64,000 bases of DNA, taken from Allolobophora icterica (lineage: Eukaryota; Annelida; Clitellata; Crassiclitellata; Lumbricidae). The stretch lies in the NCBI GenBank assembly GCA_963556255.1, contig OY744615.1, forward strand, positions 46,584,148 through 46,648,147, written 5' to 3'. Position 1 is the first letter of the stretch, and each line of letters starts with the position of its first letter. The notes under the pieces were generated by a model, which had not been told where the DNA came from, searched no databases, and saw only the letters and a list, made by a program, of their open reading frames with translations. Below, in pieces: positions 32,171 through 44,099 of the stretch. The position numbers were made by a program, and so were the translations under genes.

Positions 32171-32218
32171 GACACCCTTTCGACACCCTTTAAACGTGCT
32201 CCACCAACATTATATATA
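32171..32218 (+). promoter_or_regulatory. PSE/TATA-like unit with duplicated PSE
   Basis: CACCCTTT occurs at 32173 and again at 32184, an 11-bp tandem duplication; the second is 27 bp before TATATATAA (32211). Confidence 0.62.
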
Positions 32219-32338
32219 AGTGACTTCATTTAATTGCTTAAATAAAGCTGTAGTTGTTCTAGTCGTTAAACAAAAGGAAACCCTGATTTATAATAAGCAC
32301 TGAGATAATAGGAAATGAATAATTCAGCGTGCAACTTC

Positions 32339-32384
32339 GACACCTTTAAAACGTTCTCCACAGACGCTATATATATATATATAA
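32339..32384 (+). promoter_or_regulatory. PSE/TATA-like unit with lengthened TATA
   Basis: CACCTTTAAA at 32341 and a TA run from 32368; spacing 27. Confidence 0.65.
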
Positions 32385-32579
32385 AAGACTATTCAATTGC
32401 TTAAATAAAGATGCAGTTGTTCTATCTCGTAAAGAACCAATTATTACGATAGACGTCGACATCGATGGCTGCCGCAAGATGTCGGTAAACAAAGTGGAAA
32501 CATGATTTTTAAAAAGCACTCAGTTTTATCTGAATATTATAGCTTCACAAATGAATGATTAATTTAAGCACGCTCTTTC

Positions 32580-32616
32580 CACACCTTTTAAAAGTTTTCT
32601 ACCAGCGTTATATATT
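32580..32616 (+). promoter_or_regulatory. PSE/TATA-like unit
   Basis: CACCTTTTAAA at 32582 and TATATATT at 32609; spacing 27. It is the third unit in 400 bp, each with an A module before it. Confidence 0.6.
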
Positions 32617-32764
32617 TAGCGACTGCGCTGAAATAACACGTTTCAACGACTTTGATACCAAGAAACCTACAGCGACGGATGAGGGCATCAATACAATACA
32701 ACTGCATTTGATATTGCCCTCCATCCAAAATTCAGAACTGCACACGACCATACGACAGAACATC

Positions 32765-32840
32765 GACGGCGCTGAGCAATTGTGAGTGAAGGACTTGATC
32801 AAAGCCCCTACACATTCATATCCATGCAATAGTAAGGCCT
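32765..32840 (-). mobile_element. SINE fragment (family T3)
   Basis: acggcgctgagcaattgtga followed by gtgaaggacttgatc is the T3 body in reverse. Confidence 0.45.
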
Positions 32841-33004
32841 TCTATCTATACCTAACCTAGTTAGCTGGTTTCCTTTCCAATTTATGTTATTTTATTGTTT
32901 TCATGCCTCTGACTGCATAACATGTTTGTTAACCACAGTGCGTATGCAGGTGGTTCAATAAAGAATATATTTACTTACTTACTTACTTACAGTAACCGTT
33001 TCAG

Positions 33005-33660
33005 GAGAGTTTGTTCAAAGTATTTTCGATTCGTTGTACAGATTGCAGATGTTTCATTGCTCGCGGAGATATTGTGACTGTTAATTGTCACGTTTTATGC
33101 TGGGCTGTGGGAAGTATTACGAGGAACTTTCAGAATTCAGCCAAGCCAACCATAGGCCCTAAATGTTTTTAACAGCCTCGTCATATTTTAAACCACTATT
33201 TGTCATGGAACTAATCAATTTTTGAGTATATCTTAACTTTGTTTACATTGAACTGCTTAGAAAAGTTATTTGGATAAAAACAAAGCATTTTAATATTTTT
33301 GCAGTGGCAAGATGTCATTCTATACATATCTGGACCTAATTATTTAAGGATAATCTGCTATTTGGGTAACGTAAAAAATACTACAGTGGTTTTTTAAAGA
33401 AATTTTAACTTCATTTTCATCCCAAAAAGTCTTTTATATTATTAGCAGCTTTTGGAAATTATCTGGATGTACTTTTACGTTTCGACGAGCACAAAAGACA
33501 TTACCGGTAGTTTATTCTGCGTACAGGTTACTTATATGAGGAATGGAAGGCTTTTAAAAGGTGTGGAAAGGACGGTTCCTCCTCCTCTTCTAACTTATTT
33601 TGTTAGTTGAGTTTAACTGCAGCTATTGTTTCGCGTAATTGACAGCTCTTGCCTTTAAAT
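33005..33660 (+). repeat. duplicated 3' flank, copy B
   Basis: Partner of 15730-17000. It includes a PSE/TATA unit on the minus strand at 33529-33565, which corresponds to the worn unit near 16829. Confidence 0.7.
33529..33565 (-). promoter_or_regulatory. PSE/TATA-like unit
   Basis: Minus strand: CACCTTTTAAA from 33563 and TATAAGTA from 33536; spacing 27. Confidence 0.6.
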
Positions 33661-33968
33661 TCGACACTAAGTTTAATAACTTTGTAATCATTAACTTCTA
33701 TTGCGCCGGTGTCTAATGCACAAGGCATCAACCGATGGCACACCAAAAGCAAAGCGTAATCAAGTCAATATCAAAGAAGATCAGTCCGTAAGACTGATGG
33801 TGTCCTATGGTGGATTAGCAATTTGAAAGTGGTAAGTTGAGAAAGATATGACAAACTCGGAAAGGGAAATGGAACTTATGAAGCTATATCTATTATGTCC
33901 TGCTTCTGCTTCTGCTCCTGTACTATCCCATGACCACCATCACCAACAATTTCCACCCTATCACCACC

Positions 33969-34006
33969 ATGCACAATGTCTTCCCGTCTTAGAAGACATT
34001 GTGCAT
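33969..34006. other. perfect 15-bp hairpin
   Basis: ATGCACAATGTCTTC, loop of 8, then its exact complement. Confidence 0.9.
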
Positions 34007-34014
34007 GTCCCTTA

Positions 34015-34200
34015 AGCTAGCCCTGACGCAGCCGTTGGCATGAATTGTTAGCGACTTCGTTTTCTTAGCTTCGGTATATGAGGGATGGTGGTCAGACTTC
34101 TCCCCTGCCGTCCTATGTTTCCACCGACAGTGGATCTTGCACATGTGTTTTGATACAGCGCCGGTGTTTAAGTTCGTCTCTCTAATACGGTTTTTCTGCG
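34015..34200 (-). mobile_element. tRNA-derived SINE (family T1), body
   Basis: The plus strand shows agcgacttcgttttcttagc, ttcggtatatgagggatggt and ccaccgacagtgg, the T1 body in reverse. It follows a perfect 15-bp hairpin. Confidence 0.5.
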
Positions 34201-34329
34201 GCGCTGAGAAACTTCGTACATTTACATAATTTTGCATTTATATTTAAATTAAATTAACAGTTAACTGTTTGTAAAGAGCGGGCTACACTACATCGGTTTC
34301 CAGATCAAGCAGCCGAACAATGATCTTAC

Positions 34330-35120
34330 CAAGTCTTGTCTTGTGATAAATTTGTTTCTCTTTGATATCGTCTTCAAGTGCACTTCGGGTGCTCTTCATT
34401 GACCCTGCGAAGATAGAAATGTGTCACAGTTAAATGTTCCATTACTGTTTCGAGCATGCCCAGAGTACACTCGGAGTACAGTCGGAGTACGCATGGAGTA
34501 TAACGGGTGCATAAGTAAAGTCGTACAACTCAGATAGTTTGTTCTCCAAGAAAATAATGTCAGATAATCTATTGCGTTCGATTTAACACGCTTTCAGATG
34601 ACACGAACTTTTTATGCAACAGCTTGTATATAAAGTATTGGTGGACAATGATTTAAAGGTGTCGAAAAAATTGTAAAGACTATTTCTACAAAGCTCGATT
34701 TGGACAATGTTTCAGAGTCTCTCTAGAGATTTCGGTTAAAACCTACACAGTCGGAACATTTGCAAAATTTCATGTTGATAGTAATTTGAAGATTCCGAGG
34801 CCTAAGGCCTATCACCAAGAAAATAATAGAAGGTGTTCGATTTAACACTCGCTCTTAATTTCTATGGGATCGCAAGGAATAAAATATCGCCTTAACGCAG
34901 TAATAGTTTTCACTGTTTCACCACGGCCGTTGACGTCGATCTAACCTAGGTTCATTTAAAAGTAACGCAAAGTAACTAAAGTTTTTAGTTTACCTCATAA
35001 AAATAATCAGTCACCGCTGTACGTTACCGTTGGTAAAACGTTATTAGTTACCACGAAAGTTAGCGCAAAATAAGAACTAATTACAGAAACGCGTTACAAG
35101 TAACGCCGTAACGCATAACA
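34330..35120. repeat. duplicated block with minus-strand PSE/TATA unit
   Basis: The left part (34370-34690) matches 29985-30270; the right part (34600-35120) matches 41240-41770, including aggcctaaggcct, aagaaaataat and caaagtaactaaa. So parts of one unit occur at three places. Confidence 0.7.
34627..34663 (-). promoter_or_regulatory. PSE/TATA-like unit
   Basis: Minus strand: CACCTTTAAA from 34661 and TTTATATAC from 34634; spacing 27. Confidence 0.6.
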
Positions 35121-35224
35121 CTGAAAAGATGTGTAAGAATCTGATAATGCTTATTATTTAAACTGATCAGTAGTTTTAGATGTCGTAAAACACTCGATAC
35201 TGCGTGTAAAACAGGCTTTATTTA

Positions 35225-35261
35225 AACACCTTTAAATCATTATTTACCCAAGTTATATAGA
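35225..35261 (+). promoter_or_regulatory. PSE/TATA-like unit
   Basis: CACCTTTAAA at 35227 and TATATAGA at 35254; spacing 27. A worn sister lies at 35735 (CACC) with TTTATAC in place of a TATA box. Confidence 0.65.
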
Positions 35262-36009
35262 TGTCATTTTGACGCATCGGTAAGTGCTCTTCAAATAACT
35301 TCAGTGAGTTCGTGAGATCGTCAAGTAATCATATCTTAAGATATTCACTACTTTATATTTCTCGGCCTTGGCATATGATATCAAATCGTATGATCAGTCC
35401 TCTCCCTCGCCGTCTGATCTTTCAGTGGGTCGTGGACCCAACCAGATCGTTGATGACCAATGCCACTGCACGCGTTGCTAGGTCTATTATTTGTCTTAAC
35501 GACGAGAGGTATTAGTTTTCCATACATTTTTAGTGCACGCTCGTCGTTTAAGTGTTAAAGAAGATTACGCATCGATATTGCTCTACACTGTATTTTACAA
35601 TTCTAATCAGTCACAATCCAGCAGAATAATTGTTCAGAAATTTGTTCTAGTGCAAGGCTAGTTCTCAGATAACGACAACAGCCGTCAGATATCGTAAAGC
35701 AGTCCAAACTACGTGTAAAACTGAGACTTTTACACACCTTTAAATCTGAATATATTCCCAATCTTTATACATTTCATTTCGCACAAACGTTCAGATCTCT
35801 CTCTCTGACCCCAATAAGTGTGTTGTCAACTAGACAAGTAAAGGGGCTGACCATCAATTAACCTGATCCACAAGAGGCGGCCACGGGTAGCATCTGCCAG
35901 CGTCTTCACGTTTCTTGGCCTCAGCATATGACATCGCATGGCCCGGCCTCTCCATCGCCGTCTGGTCTTTCAGTCGAGCGACCATAATTATACCATCGGC
36001 TGCACAATT

Positions 36010-36190
36010 GAGTTTCTCGCTTTGTGACGGAGTGTAACTAACAGCGCCACCTGCTGTTTGTCTCCCAGATGAATGCATTGAAAGTGAAGAGAACTGGCGA
36101 TCTCTTTGTTGACACCAAATGTCATTTCTGCGTTAGTGAATTGATGAGAAGGGAATGAACCACTACCGTCTAATCTAATCTTAGAATTTA
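36010..36190. repeat. G module, shared with 44480-44620 and 46945-47130
   Basis: acagcgccacctgctgtttg, actggcgatctctttgttga and atgtcatttctgcg recur in the same order, each downstream of a T1 SINE body in reverse. Confidence 0.7.
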
Positions 36191-36268
36191 CATAGCGCCA
36201 AGGTCATGTGTTAATGGACAAGGGGTGAACTGTGTGTTGAAACTTACTTTCCATCTGAACTTCAGGTT

Positions 36269-36360
36269 TTACAGCAGTGGTTTTCAACCTTTTTTATAGT
36301 GACGGAACCTTACACAAAGCGCTCATTTGCTCACGGAACCTAGGGCGTTTCTGACGTCAA
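36269..36360 (+). mobile_element. hAT (Charlie-like) terminal fragment
   Basis: CAGTGGTTTTCAACCTTTTT followed by acggaacct is the well-known hAT 5' end type. No matching opposite end was found downstream. Confidence 0.45.
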
Positions 36361-36659
36361 ATCTTTCAAGAAATTTAAGTTATTGTAACTTGTAATGTTG
36401 CGATAATGTTTAGATTTGGAATAATAAACTTTTAATATAAGTTGTTTACCTCTCTGATGCAGGCTATTATAAATACATACTCTAGAATAGTGCACAGAAA
36501 CAATGTCTATAAATAACATGTATTTTATTGTATTTTGCCGGCAACTAATTGTGACAGAAAAATAGAATATTTAAAATATTCTATAACAGAGTTAGGCCTA
36601 TAGAAACGCTGGGCTGTAAGTAATTAACTTCCAATATTTTTTAAGTTTGAATAATCCTT

Positions 36660-37300
36660 AAGAGAATAGGCCTACTAGTCACTACCGCCGTTACCCTTGC
36701 GCTTTTTGAACTTTTTCACTTTGACTTTCAGGACACGACGTCGGTGGCTACTCCGGGTACTCCTTGTTACGGGAGTGGTATACAGTAGGGGACAAGTGCC
36801 TCTGATCACTACCCTGTCTAGACCCACCTCCCGCGCTGATGGGTAGTGGGACACTCGTACACCGAATGCCTTGATACAGCTTCCATCACTAGTTCCAAGT
36901 AGGCTGTAGTGAGCCCACTTCTTCCTCCCGTGGGGTCGGGGAGTCCAGATTTTGCCCGGCACGCATCAGAACCACACAATTCCGGACCAACAACAATTGG
37001 CTTACAGACGGCCACATAGCAGTTTCCGGTCCATTATCGGGTACCTGCCTCCCTCCCCTTGGGCGACCGGTAATGCTATGTGCCAGCCCTCCGCCCCGGA
37101 TTACATACGAGGTTCTACCTACACGATGAACAGTGAACAGGGTCAAGTCACAACTGCACCAAGTGGTTGGCACTCGGCTCGACCCACGGTCATCTGAGCA
37201 ATTCAGGGCTGTTTTCGGCACATTCTCCTCCATCCCAAGCGGAAACAGGTCGGGGTAATGAAACCAATTCGACACCAAGATGGCTGACTACCCGCGTAAA
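36660..37300. other. GC-rich island of unknown nature
   Basis: About 640 bp rich in CpG in an AT-rich setting. The minus strand has overlapping frames of 129, 95 and 65 codons; one ends in a lysine-rich KVKVKKFKKRKGNGG tail. No domain is recognised and no terminal repeats were found. It could be a fragment of an LTR or other element, or a CpG-island promoter. Confidence 0.4.
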
Positions 37301-37660
37301 AATTAAATGCAAATATAAAATGCAACAATACATTCCCGTAATGATGTAAATTATTTTAACGTGGAATTGTGTCTAGCATAAACGCTTGAAAGACACTGAC
37401 AAATAATTTATCCTTTATAATCAAAAATCGGCGAAAGATATCATAAAGTCTAAATCCTCTCAAAGTCACGTTTTTCCTCCAATATTAATTTTTTACAAAT
37501 TCTACAACGCCATCCAGTGACGTCTTTTTGACAACGAAACCCAAGCTTAAGGATGGATGGATCCAGAGTTTAACGACATCTTATAGCAACAAAGGCTGTT
37601 GACGTCGACAGAAATTATGTCGGCATATTACATACAGCTCTTTTTCAAGCTTGAGGATAG

Positions 37661-37693
37661 GAAGAAGTACAAGCTTAAGGATTGTACTTCTTC
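37661..37693. other. perfect 12-bp hairpin
   Basis: GAAGAAGTACAA, loop gcttaagga, TTGTACTTCTTC. It lies a few bases from a PSE/TATA unit. Confidence 0.85.
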
Positions 37694-37696
37694 TTA

Positions 37697-37732
37697 ATTA
37701 TATAAGGCAAAGGAAAGCTATAGAAAGGTGTT
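37697..37732 (-). promoter_or_regulatory. PSE/TATA-like unit
   Basis: Minus strand: CACCTTTCTA from 37730 and TATATAAT from 37704; spacing 26. Neighbourhood is shared with the 19.07 kb unit. Confidence 0.5.
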
Positions 37733-38068
37733 CAAGGAACTATTCTTTTTCATAGTTTCTTGTTCTATAATTTTAGTGTGTCGGCGCATCGATCATAGGC
37801 TACGTATTGGGTTACGTGATTGGTCTGCCAACCCAAATGTTAAGAGTTCGAATCTCTACCAAGTGTAGGTGGAAAGCCAAAGCTGGACCCTTAAGTATTG
37901 ACACGTCTGGCACGTGAAATTCGTGAATCTCATACTCATTCATTCATTCGTTCATTCATTCAATCAATCATTCAAAGGCTGTTGACTTCGGTATGTAAAA
38001 TAATTGTTCTAAACGGTTCTCAAGTTACTTGTTGTCATAATTAGATTTAATTCGTCAAAAATGATTAA

Positions 38069-38216
<148 letters not shown>

Positions 38217-38824
38217 AGGTGCCTGGATTATTCTAAATTATCATCTAGCCATGGGTTCCATTGTTTAACGACATCTTTTGTCGGTCAGGGTTGTTAATTA
38301 ATGCCGATCTTAGTTTCGGCTGTTTCCGTGTCTTTTCGGACTCCCTTCTTGGCTTTCGACCGGACTCATACTGAAATAATTTGGCTTAATAATAATAATA
38401 ATAATCTTTTCTTTATTTAAGCGCCTGCTAACCGCACTGCGCTGTACAGTACAGTGAACATATAGTAGAAACGGCAGCCACTTAGGGCGCCTTACATACA
38501 TGTATACAGTAGAAGCACATGATAAAAGTTTTACAGGAGTCGAATATAACTGTTTATACGGCAGCCAACAGGGAGCCAATCACGGTCTACTATTCATTTA
38601 ACCACTGCCACCTAGCGAGTGGAAGGCTGAATAAACCTAACGGGGTCTACGGGATTCGATCATGGTACCCACTGCTCTTCACGCCAGTGTGTTATCCATT
38701 ACTCTACGGGCTTGCACAACGACTTAACATAGTTGCGACCATCGACTGATGCGTTGAGCGTATATACATTGGCGCTATAGAAGTTCTTAGATTAAATTAT
38801 TCGATAAGATGTAAACGACTTGGC

Positions 38825-39240
38825 AGCCGTCAGATGTCGTAACGCATTCGGTAGGTCTATCTCAGTCTAGTACGGTCCGTAGACGAGGAAAGTCAAATGT
38901 GTGGCACCCATTCAAACATGCAGCGGTGGAGAAGGATCTCACTCAACTGGTCAATTGAATGTTGTTTATACAGTTTACGTTCAAATATTAGGCTTTACTT
39001 AAACACCTTAAATAGGGTACACCAAACGCTATATTAGGCTACAATTTAATTGCGTCATTACCTTAGCATAATGACGTCATTGTTAACTGGTCCAGCAACA
39101 TAGCTGAACGTCAATTAACCTAACGATGCTAATCCCAATTAAGAGGCAGCCATGTATGCGAATATTGGTGGGCTTCATATTTCTCGACCTCGGTATATGA
39201 CGTTGCATCGCCACGAGATCTTCACACCGAATGCATACCG
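38825..39240 (+). repeat. R-type repeat unit 3
   Basis: gcacccattcaaacatgcag, ggatctcactcaactggtca, PSE/TATA and part of the antisense T1 body are present. Confidence 0.65.
39002..39037 (+). promoter_or_regulatory. PSE/TATA-like unit (T-deleted PSE)
   Basis: CACCTTAAA at 39004 and TATATTAG at 39030; spacing 26, one less because the PSE lacks one T. Confidence 0.55.
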
Positions 39241-39844
39241 CAACCAGGAAAGTATAGAAAGGAAAGTATGGCGCTATAGAAGTTCTTAGATTAAATTATT
39301 CGATAAGATGTAAACGGCCGAGGCTTCTTCTTCGAGCGAAGACTCTCGATGCCCCACCTCCGCAATTCTCCCACAAGGACCACACCTTCGAAGGATTTCG
39401 TCCAATCCTTGAAACGGAAAATAATTGGATAATCAAACAAAAAATCATGCGAACTGGACACTCTCCCCCCATTAATTTTTGGTGAACATTTTAGATGATT
39501 TTGCTCCATTTCTAGTGTATATATTTAACAGGTCGCTTTCTGAGGGTTATCTACCTGCTTCCAAAAACTATATACGTGATTCTTAGTGTTCCACCGCGGT
39601 CAGGATACGAGGAAAATCAAAGGAGTGTTAACCATTCAAATTTGCAGCTGTTGAGAAGGATCTCACTCAATTTGTCAATTATCCACAATTTATATTGTAA
39701 CGAAGATTTGTCAGAACGAAGTTGATTAATTAGTGTTTCCCTCCTCCTTAATACGAGCTCCGGACTGGAACCCCGTAATGGCAACGATTTTTTGTTTGCC
39801 AAAGTTTAATGGCATCGTATCTTGACTTCAGATGCTGTTGCTCT

Positions 39845-40160
39845 TGTTCATCAAATGCGTTGACGTCGACAGGAAAAAATGTGTACAATTTGTTATTAAC
39901 TGTTTAACGACGCTGTGTTATATTAAAGATGATTCGCGTCGCCCAACTCCTTCATCCAGGCATCGGACTGGCACTACTGCAGAAGGACAGTAGCTGTGTT
40001 AGAATGGCCGTTTAAAGATGTCGCTAAACAACGGAAACAATATCTAATAAGTAAGCACAAACTGAGGTATATGTAAATGATGCTCTATAATTCTATTGCG
40101 CTCTTTAAACACCTTTAAAACTGTTGTCATCACTGCTATATATTGATACACTACGCAATC
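39845..40160 (+). repeat. duplicated block, partner of 25310-25625
   Basis: It shows the same order: E-type module, GTCGCTAAAC block, PSE and TATA. Confidence 0.7.
40108..40144 (+). promoter_or_regulatory. PSE/TATA-like unit
   Basis: CACCTTTAAA at 40110 and TATATATT at 40137; spacing 27. Confidence 0.65.
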
Positions 40161-40401
40161 TTTGGCTATTACCTGACTCACCCTGCAACAATTAGGCTTA
40201 CTCAACGATTTTGCATAATAGGAACCATCGCAACACATTGTGCAGGCCTGTCTCAGTATAAGTACGGTCCGCGAAAAAGGAAGGTCAAAGGCGAGGCACC
40301 CGTTGAAACATGCAGCGTAGCGGTAGAGAAAGATCTCACTCACCTGGTCAATTCAAAGGTATGCATTTATACTTTTACCTTTAAATATTAAGCTTAACTT
40401 A

Positions 40402-40437
40402 CACACCTTAAATAGGGCACACCAAATTCTATATGAG
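40402..40437 (+). promoter_or_regulatory. PSE/TATA-like unit (T-deleted PSE) facing a T1 SINE
   Basis: CACCTTAAA at 40404 and TATATGAG at 40430; spacing 26. Confidence 0.55.
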
Positions 40438-40554
40438 CCTACAAATCACTTGGGTTATTCACATCTCAGTTTCACAGTTGAAAGAGGTCGTTGTTAACTT
40501 GTCCAGCAACATAATCCAATCCCAATTAAGAGTAAGCCATTTATGACAATATTT

Positions 40555-40760
40555 GTGACTTCATATTTTTTGGCCTCGGCATATGACAATGCATGGCCAT
40601 TCCTCTCCCTCGCCACGAGATCTTCACATCAACAGCGTACGGTCAATATTTACAGTTTGGCACAGGTGAAACAGACATTTCGAAACATATTTCTGCCCCA
40701 TCGGGGATGTGAACCCTATGAACTTCATGTCACTCTAACCATTAGGATCTCGTGCACTCC
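40555..40760 (-). mobile_element. tRNA-derived SINE (family T1), antisense to a PSE/TATA unit
   Basis: The body and head are arranged as at 22.7 and 27.7 kb, downstream of the unit at 40402. The four blocks at 22.3, 27.4, 38.8 and 40.2 kb are related duplicates. Confidence 0.6.
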
Positions 40761-40919
40761 TAGCGCGAGTGATACGATGTCGCTAAATAGCTTCCGATTA
40801 ACATTCGATAGAAGTCGCCACAATACACGTCGTTCCTAAGGACCTTCTTCTTTAACGTAACTTCAGGTCAAGGTGTACGATCCTTGCAGCCGTCAGATGT
40901 CGTTACGCACAGCATGCCA

Positions 40920-41090
40920 TTTAGTGTAAGCGACTTCATTTTCTTAGCCTCGGCATATGAGGGCGGGTGGTCAGTCCTCTCCCTCGCCGTCTCTCTTTCC
41001 ACCGACAGTGTACGATCAGTGTACTCATTATAGCTGAGTTCACCCTCTCTTAACCCATTCCTACATCGGAGTTTGACCTACCACTGAAAC
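40920..41090 (-). mobile_element. tRNA-derived SINE (family T1), body
   Basis: The complement of the T1 body is well kept (cttagcctcggcatatgagg, ccaccgacagtgtacgatca). The head is absent or worn. Confidence 0.5.
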
Positions 41091-41239
41091 CAGCCAAATA
41101 ACCCGTCTCTCTAATAACGTTTTCGTTTCCACATTTACATTTTCATTTATATTTACATTAAATTAACTTCCGGAAAGATGTCTTTCGATTCAGCATGAGC
41201 ATTTGGTAACTGGTCACCACTGGCATGAAAATTCACACA

Positions 41240-41770
41240 TTGCTTAATATATATAACAATGGTACAAAAGGATTTAAAGGTGTTGAAATAAATGAGAAGT
41301 CTATTTCTACACAGCTCGAAATGGACAATGTCTCAGAGATTTTCTAGAGATAAAACGATACAGTCGAACATTTTTCAAAAATTCATGTTGATAGTAGTCT
41401 GAACATTCTGAGGCCTAAGGCCTGATCAGCAAGAAAATAATGGCGGAGAGAAGGTGTTCGATTTAACACGCGCTCTCAATTGCTGTGAATCGCAAGGCAT
41501 AAGATATCGCCTCAGTACTGTAATAGTATCCATTGTTTAACAACGTCTTGTGTCTGTCAGGGCCGTTGACGTCGATCTAACCTACATGTAGGTTGATCTA
41601 TGAGTAATGCAAAGTAACTAAATTTGTTAGCTTACCTCATAAAAGTAATCAGTGACCGCTGTGTGATACTGTTGGTAAAAAGTAACTACCACGAAAATTA
41701 GTGCAAAATAATAACTAGTTACGGTAACGCGTCACAAGTGAGCCGTAACGTATAATTCACGTACAACACT
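41240..41770. repeat. duplicated block, partner of 34600-35120
   Basis: Order and orientation are as at 34.6 kb. The right end is rich in AAGTAAC / GTTAC half-sites, as in palindromic DNA-transposon ends. Confidence 0.7.
41248..41284 (-). promoter_or_regulatory. PSE/TATA-like unit
   Basis: Minus strand: CACCTTTAAA from 41282 and TATATATA from 41255; spacing 27. Confidence 0.65.
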
Positions 41771-41926
41771 GAAAATATATGCAGAAATCTGATGATGGTT
41801 ATTATTTAATTAAACTGAACAGTTGTTTCTTGTATTTAACGACATCTTGTGGCTGCCAGTCTCGTTAACGTCGACCTAACCTTCCTACTGAGAACTTCAA
41901 TTTATTAACAGACGCCGTTTTGCTTG

Positions 41927-41962
41927 TTTATATAGGGCCAGTGAAAATGTTAAAAAGGTGTT
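41927..41962 (-). promoter_or_regulatory. PSE/TATA-like unit
   Basis: Minus strand: CACCTTTTTAA from 41960 and TATATAAA from 41934; spacing 26. Confidence 0.55.
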
Positions 41963-42122
41963 TAATGGAGCGACCGATGGTCATTATTACTGATCATGTG
42001 GACCCATAGTAAAGGGGCATTTTATGGCTGCCAGTGCTGTTAGCATCGACATAACCTCAAGATGGTACACCCAGGGTAATAACATGCGACCTGGACATCT
42101 TTTAAACAATTAATTTATTTAT

Positions 42123-42343
42123 TTATTTCGGATATTTCTATAGCGCCTCCTCAAGTCTACTACTACTCAGAGGCGCTCCCGACTACAGCATTGATGCTGT
42201 GTCGGAGTTTTCACGCCGAAGCGCCACGAGCAATCGCGAGTGAAGGACTTGCCCAAGGTCAGTACGCAGCGGCTAGAGTGGGATTCGAACCTGCAACCCT
42301 CAGGTCACAAGGCGCCGAACATACCACTGAGCCACCACGCCCA
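42123..42343 (-). mobile_element. tRNA-derived SINE (family T2), full-length
   Basis: It has the same A box, B box and 3' end as the 12.8 kb copy, with slightly more differences, for example in the tail next to the TTTA repeats at 42113-42128. Confidence 0.88.
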
Positions 42344-42794
42344 TGTAGAATTGTATCGGTGCTTAAGTAAGGTCGTAGAACTGAGATAGTTTATTTTGTA
42401 AGAAGTAAATGTCGGAAAGATGTCGTTCGAGTTAACACGAGCTTCCTTTAGTCAACTGGAAAATTAGCATAAATATTTTCTTTGTTAGTATTTCATAAGT
42501 TTAATGTTATCTTATGGCTTCTATGGCCGTTGACGTCTTAATAAAAGTAATTGTATATCAGTTCATTTTCTTGATTCCAGATGATTCGTTTCAGGTCGTA
42601 TATTTCACAGGCTTCCGGGTTAATTATGTTAGTAGAAATAAAGCCAGTCGAAAGAAATCCTGTTATCCGTCAGTTAACTAAGGCGTCGACGTCTCTTTGA
42701 TCTTCTTTATTTCAATCCAGTTTCTTGCCATTTGAAACTAAAATATATACGTAATTATATTATAAGTTTATAAATTGACGTTAACAATTCTTTG

Positions 42795-42995
42795 CGATGG
42801 TCTTTAAGGCTCATTTCTGAGGCAATATAGGATTAGGTTCTTTCCATTGGCCATACAGGTTTCTTAGTAGCCATAGAGTCTCTTTTCCAGTGGCCATTAA
42901 GGCTGTTTTCAATGGTCTTAAGGCTTTTTCCAATGATCATAATATTATAGGAACTTTTCAATGGCTATAGACAATCTTTTCTTTGGCCATACACG
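42795..42995. repeat. degenerate tandem repeat of about 30-40 bp
   Basis: Variants of ttttccaatggccataaggc recur about seven times (ccattggccatacaggtttc, ccagtggccattaaggctgt, tcaatggtcttaaggctttt). Confidence 0.65.
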
Positions 42996-42999
42996 TTCT

Positions 43000-43700
43000 G
43001 ATGTTCATATTTTTGCGAAAGCACATTCCTCAACAGCATCAGCAGCTCGTTTTTATTCATCTTTGTGACCACAAAAGCTCACTTCGTAATATTTAAAGAT
43101 TTACAAGAAATGAATTTACAGAAATTTACAAGAACCGTAGCATATATAAATTAACTACAACTTTATTTGTATCCAATGATCAGTAGTTTTATTATGCTTA
43201 ATTAAGGTATTAATAATTAATTACAGATAAAGTTTTTTCAGGTTATAATTATACATTTTCATAAAATAAAATGATATGTAAGCAATTAATCAAGAATATT
43301 CATTCCTATTTAATCCAGTATAAGATTCACACATGTTAAATTTTAAAACACGACAATTATAGTAGATTGATTAGTGTAATTTTGCCTATTAGAATTACTT
43401 AATCATATCACTGTTTTTATACATGCTATTTCATCATTTAAGAATGATTATTCTTTCTATTTTCATGGTCTTGTTTAAAATACTATAATTAGGCCCTATT
43501 GCTTTCTATTGATTGATATGTAAATAGCTTTATATTGTTGTATCTCTGTATTAATATGCTTATGTTTTTACTGTAATGGTTTGCGGTGTGTCAAACTAAA
43601 TTTGTAATAATAAACGAAAAATCTACTAATTGCGGCATTAGCAGTTATCCATTCCTCAATGCATAAGCTTATATAACAACGTAATAAAATAATATAAAGG
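43000..43700. other. AT-rich DNA without recognised features
   Basis: No repeat family, exon or open frame of interest is visible, apart from short A/T runs. Confidence 0.6.
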
Positions 43701-44099
43701 TATTTAAATAAAACCTGCACGTATAGTATCGAGTGTTTAACGACATCTGATGGCTGCCAACGTCGTTAACGTATTTGTTTCGGTGTCATTATATAAATTT
43801 AATTTTACAATATTAATACGAATTTTTGTATTATTGAGCAACTATCGTAACGTGTTCAAATTTAACATGTGTGAAACCCATATCATTGCGGTTGTTCGAG
43901 CCATGTATTTGTCATACAGGTTTACACATCGATATTTCTCGACACAGTATTTTCTAAATTCTAATGAGTCACATGTCTGCGAAGTTATTTTTATTCAGTA
44001 GCTTCTTGTCGCGTAAACTGAGAGCTACGTTAGCAACGTTGGCAGTCGTCAGAAGTCGTACAACACTCGATGCTGTACGTGTAAAGTAGGTTTTACTTA

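Larger units (their letters stand above)
40225..40930 (+). repeat. R-type repeat unit 4
   Basis: It shows the same order as the other R units, including the acaccttaaatagggcacac variant PSE shared with unit 3. Confidence 0.7.
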
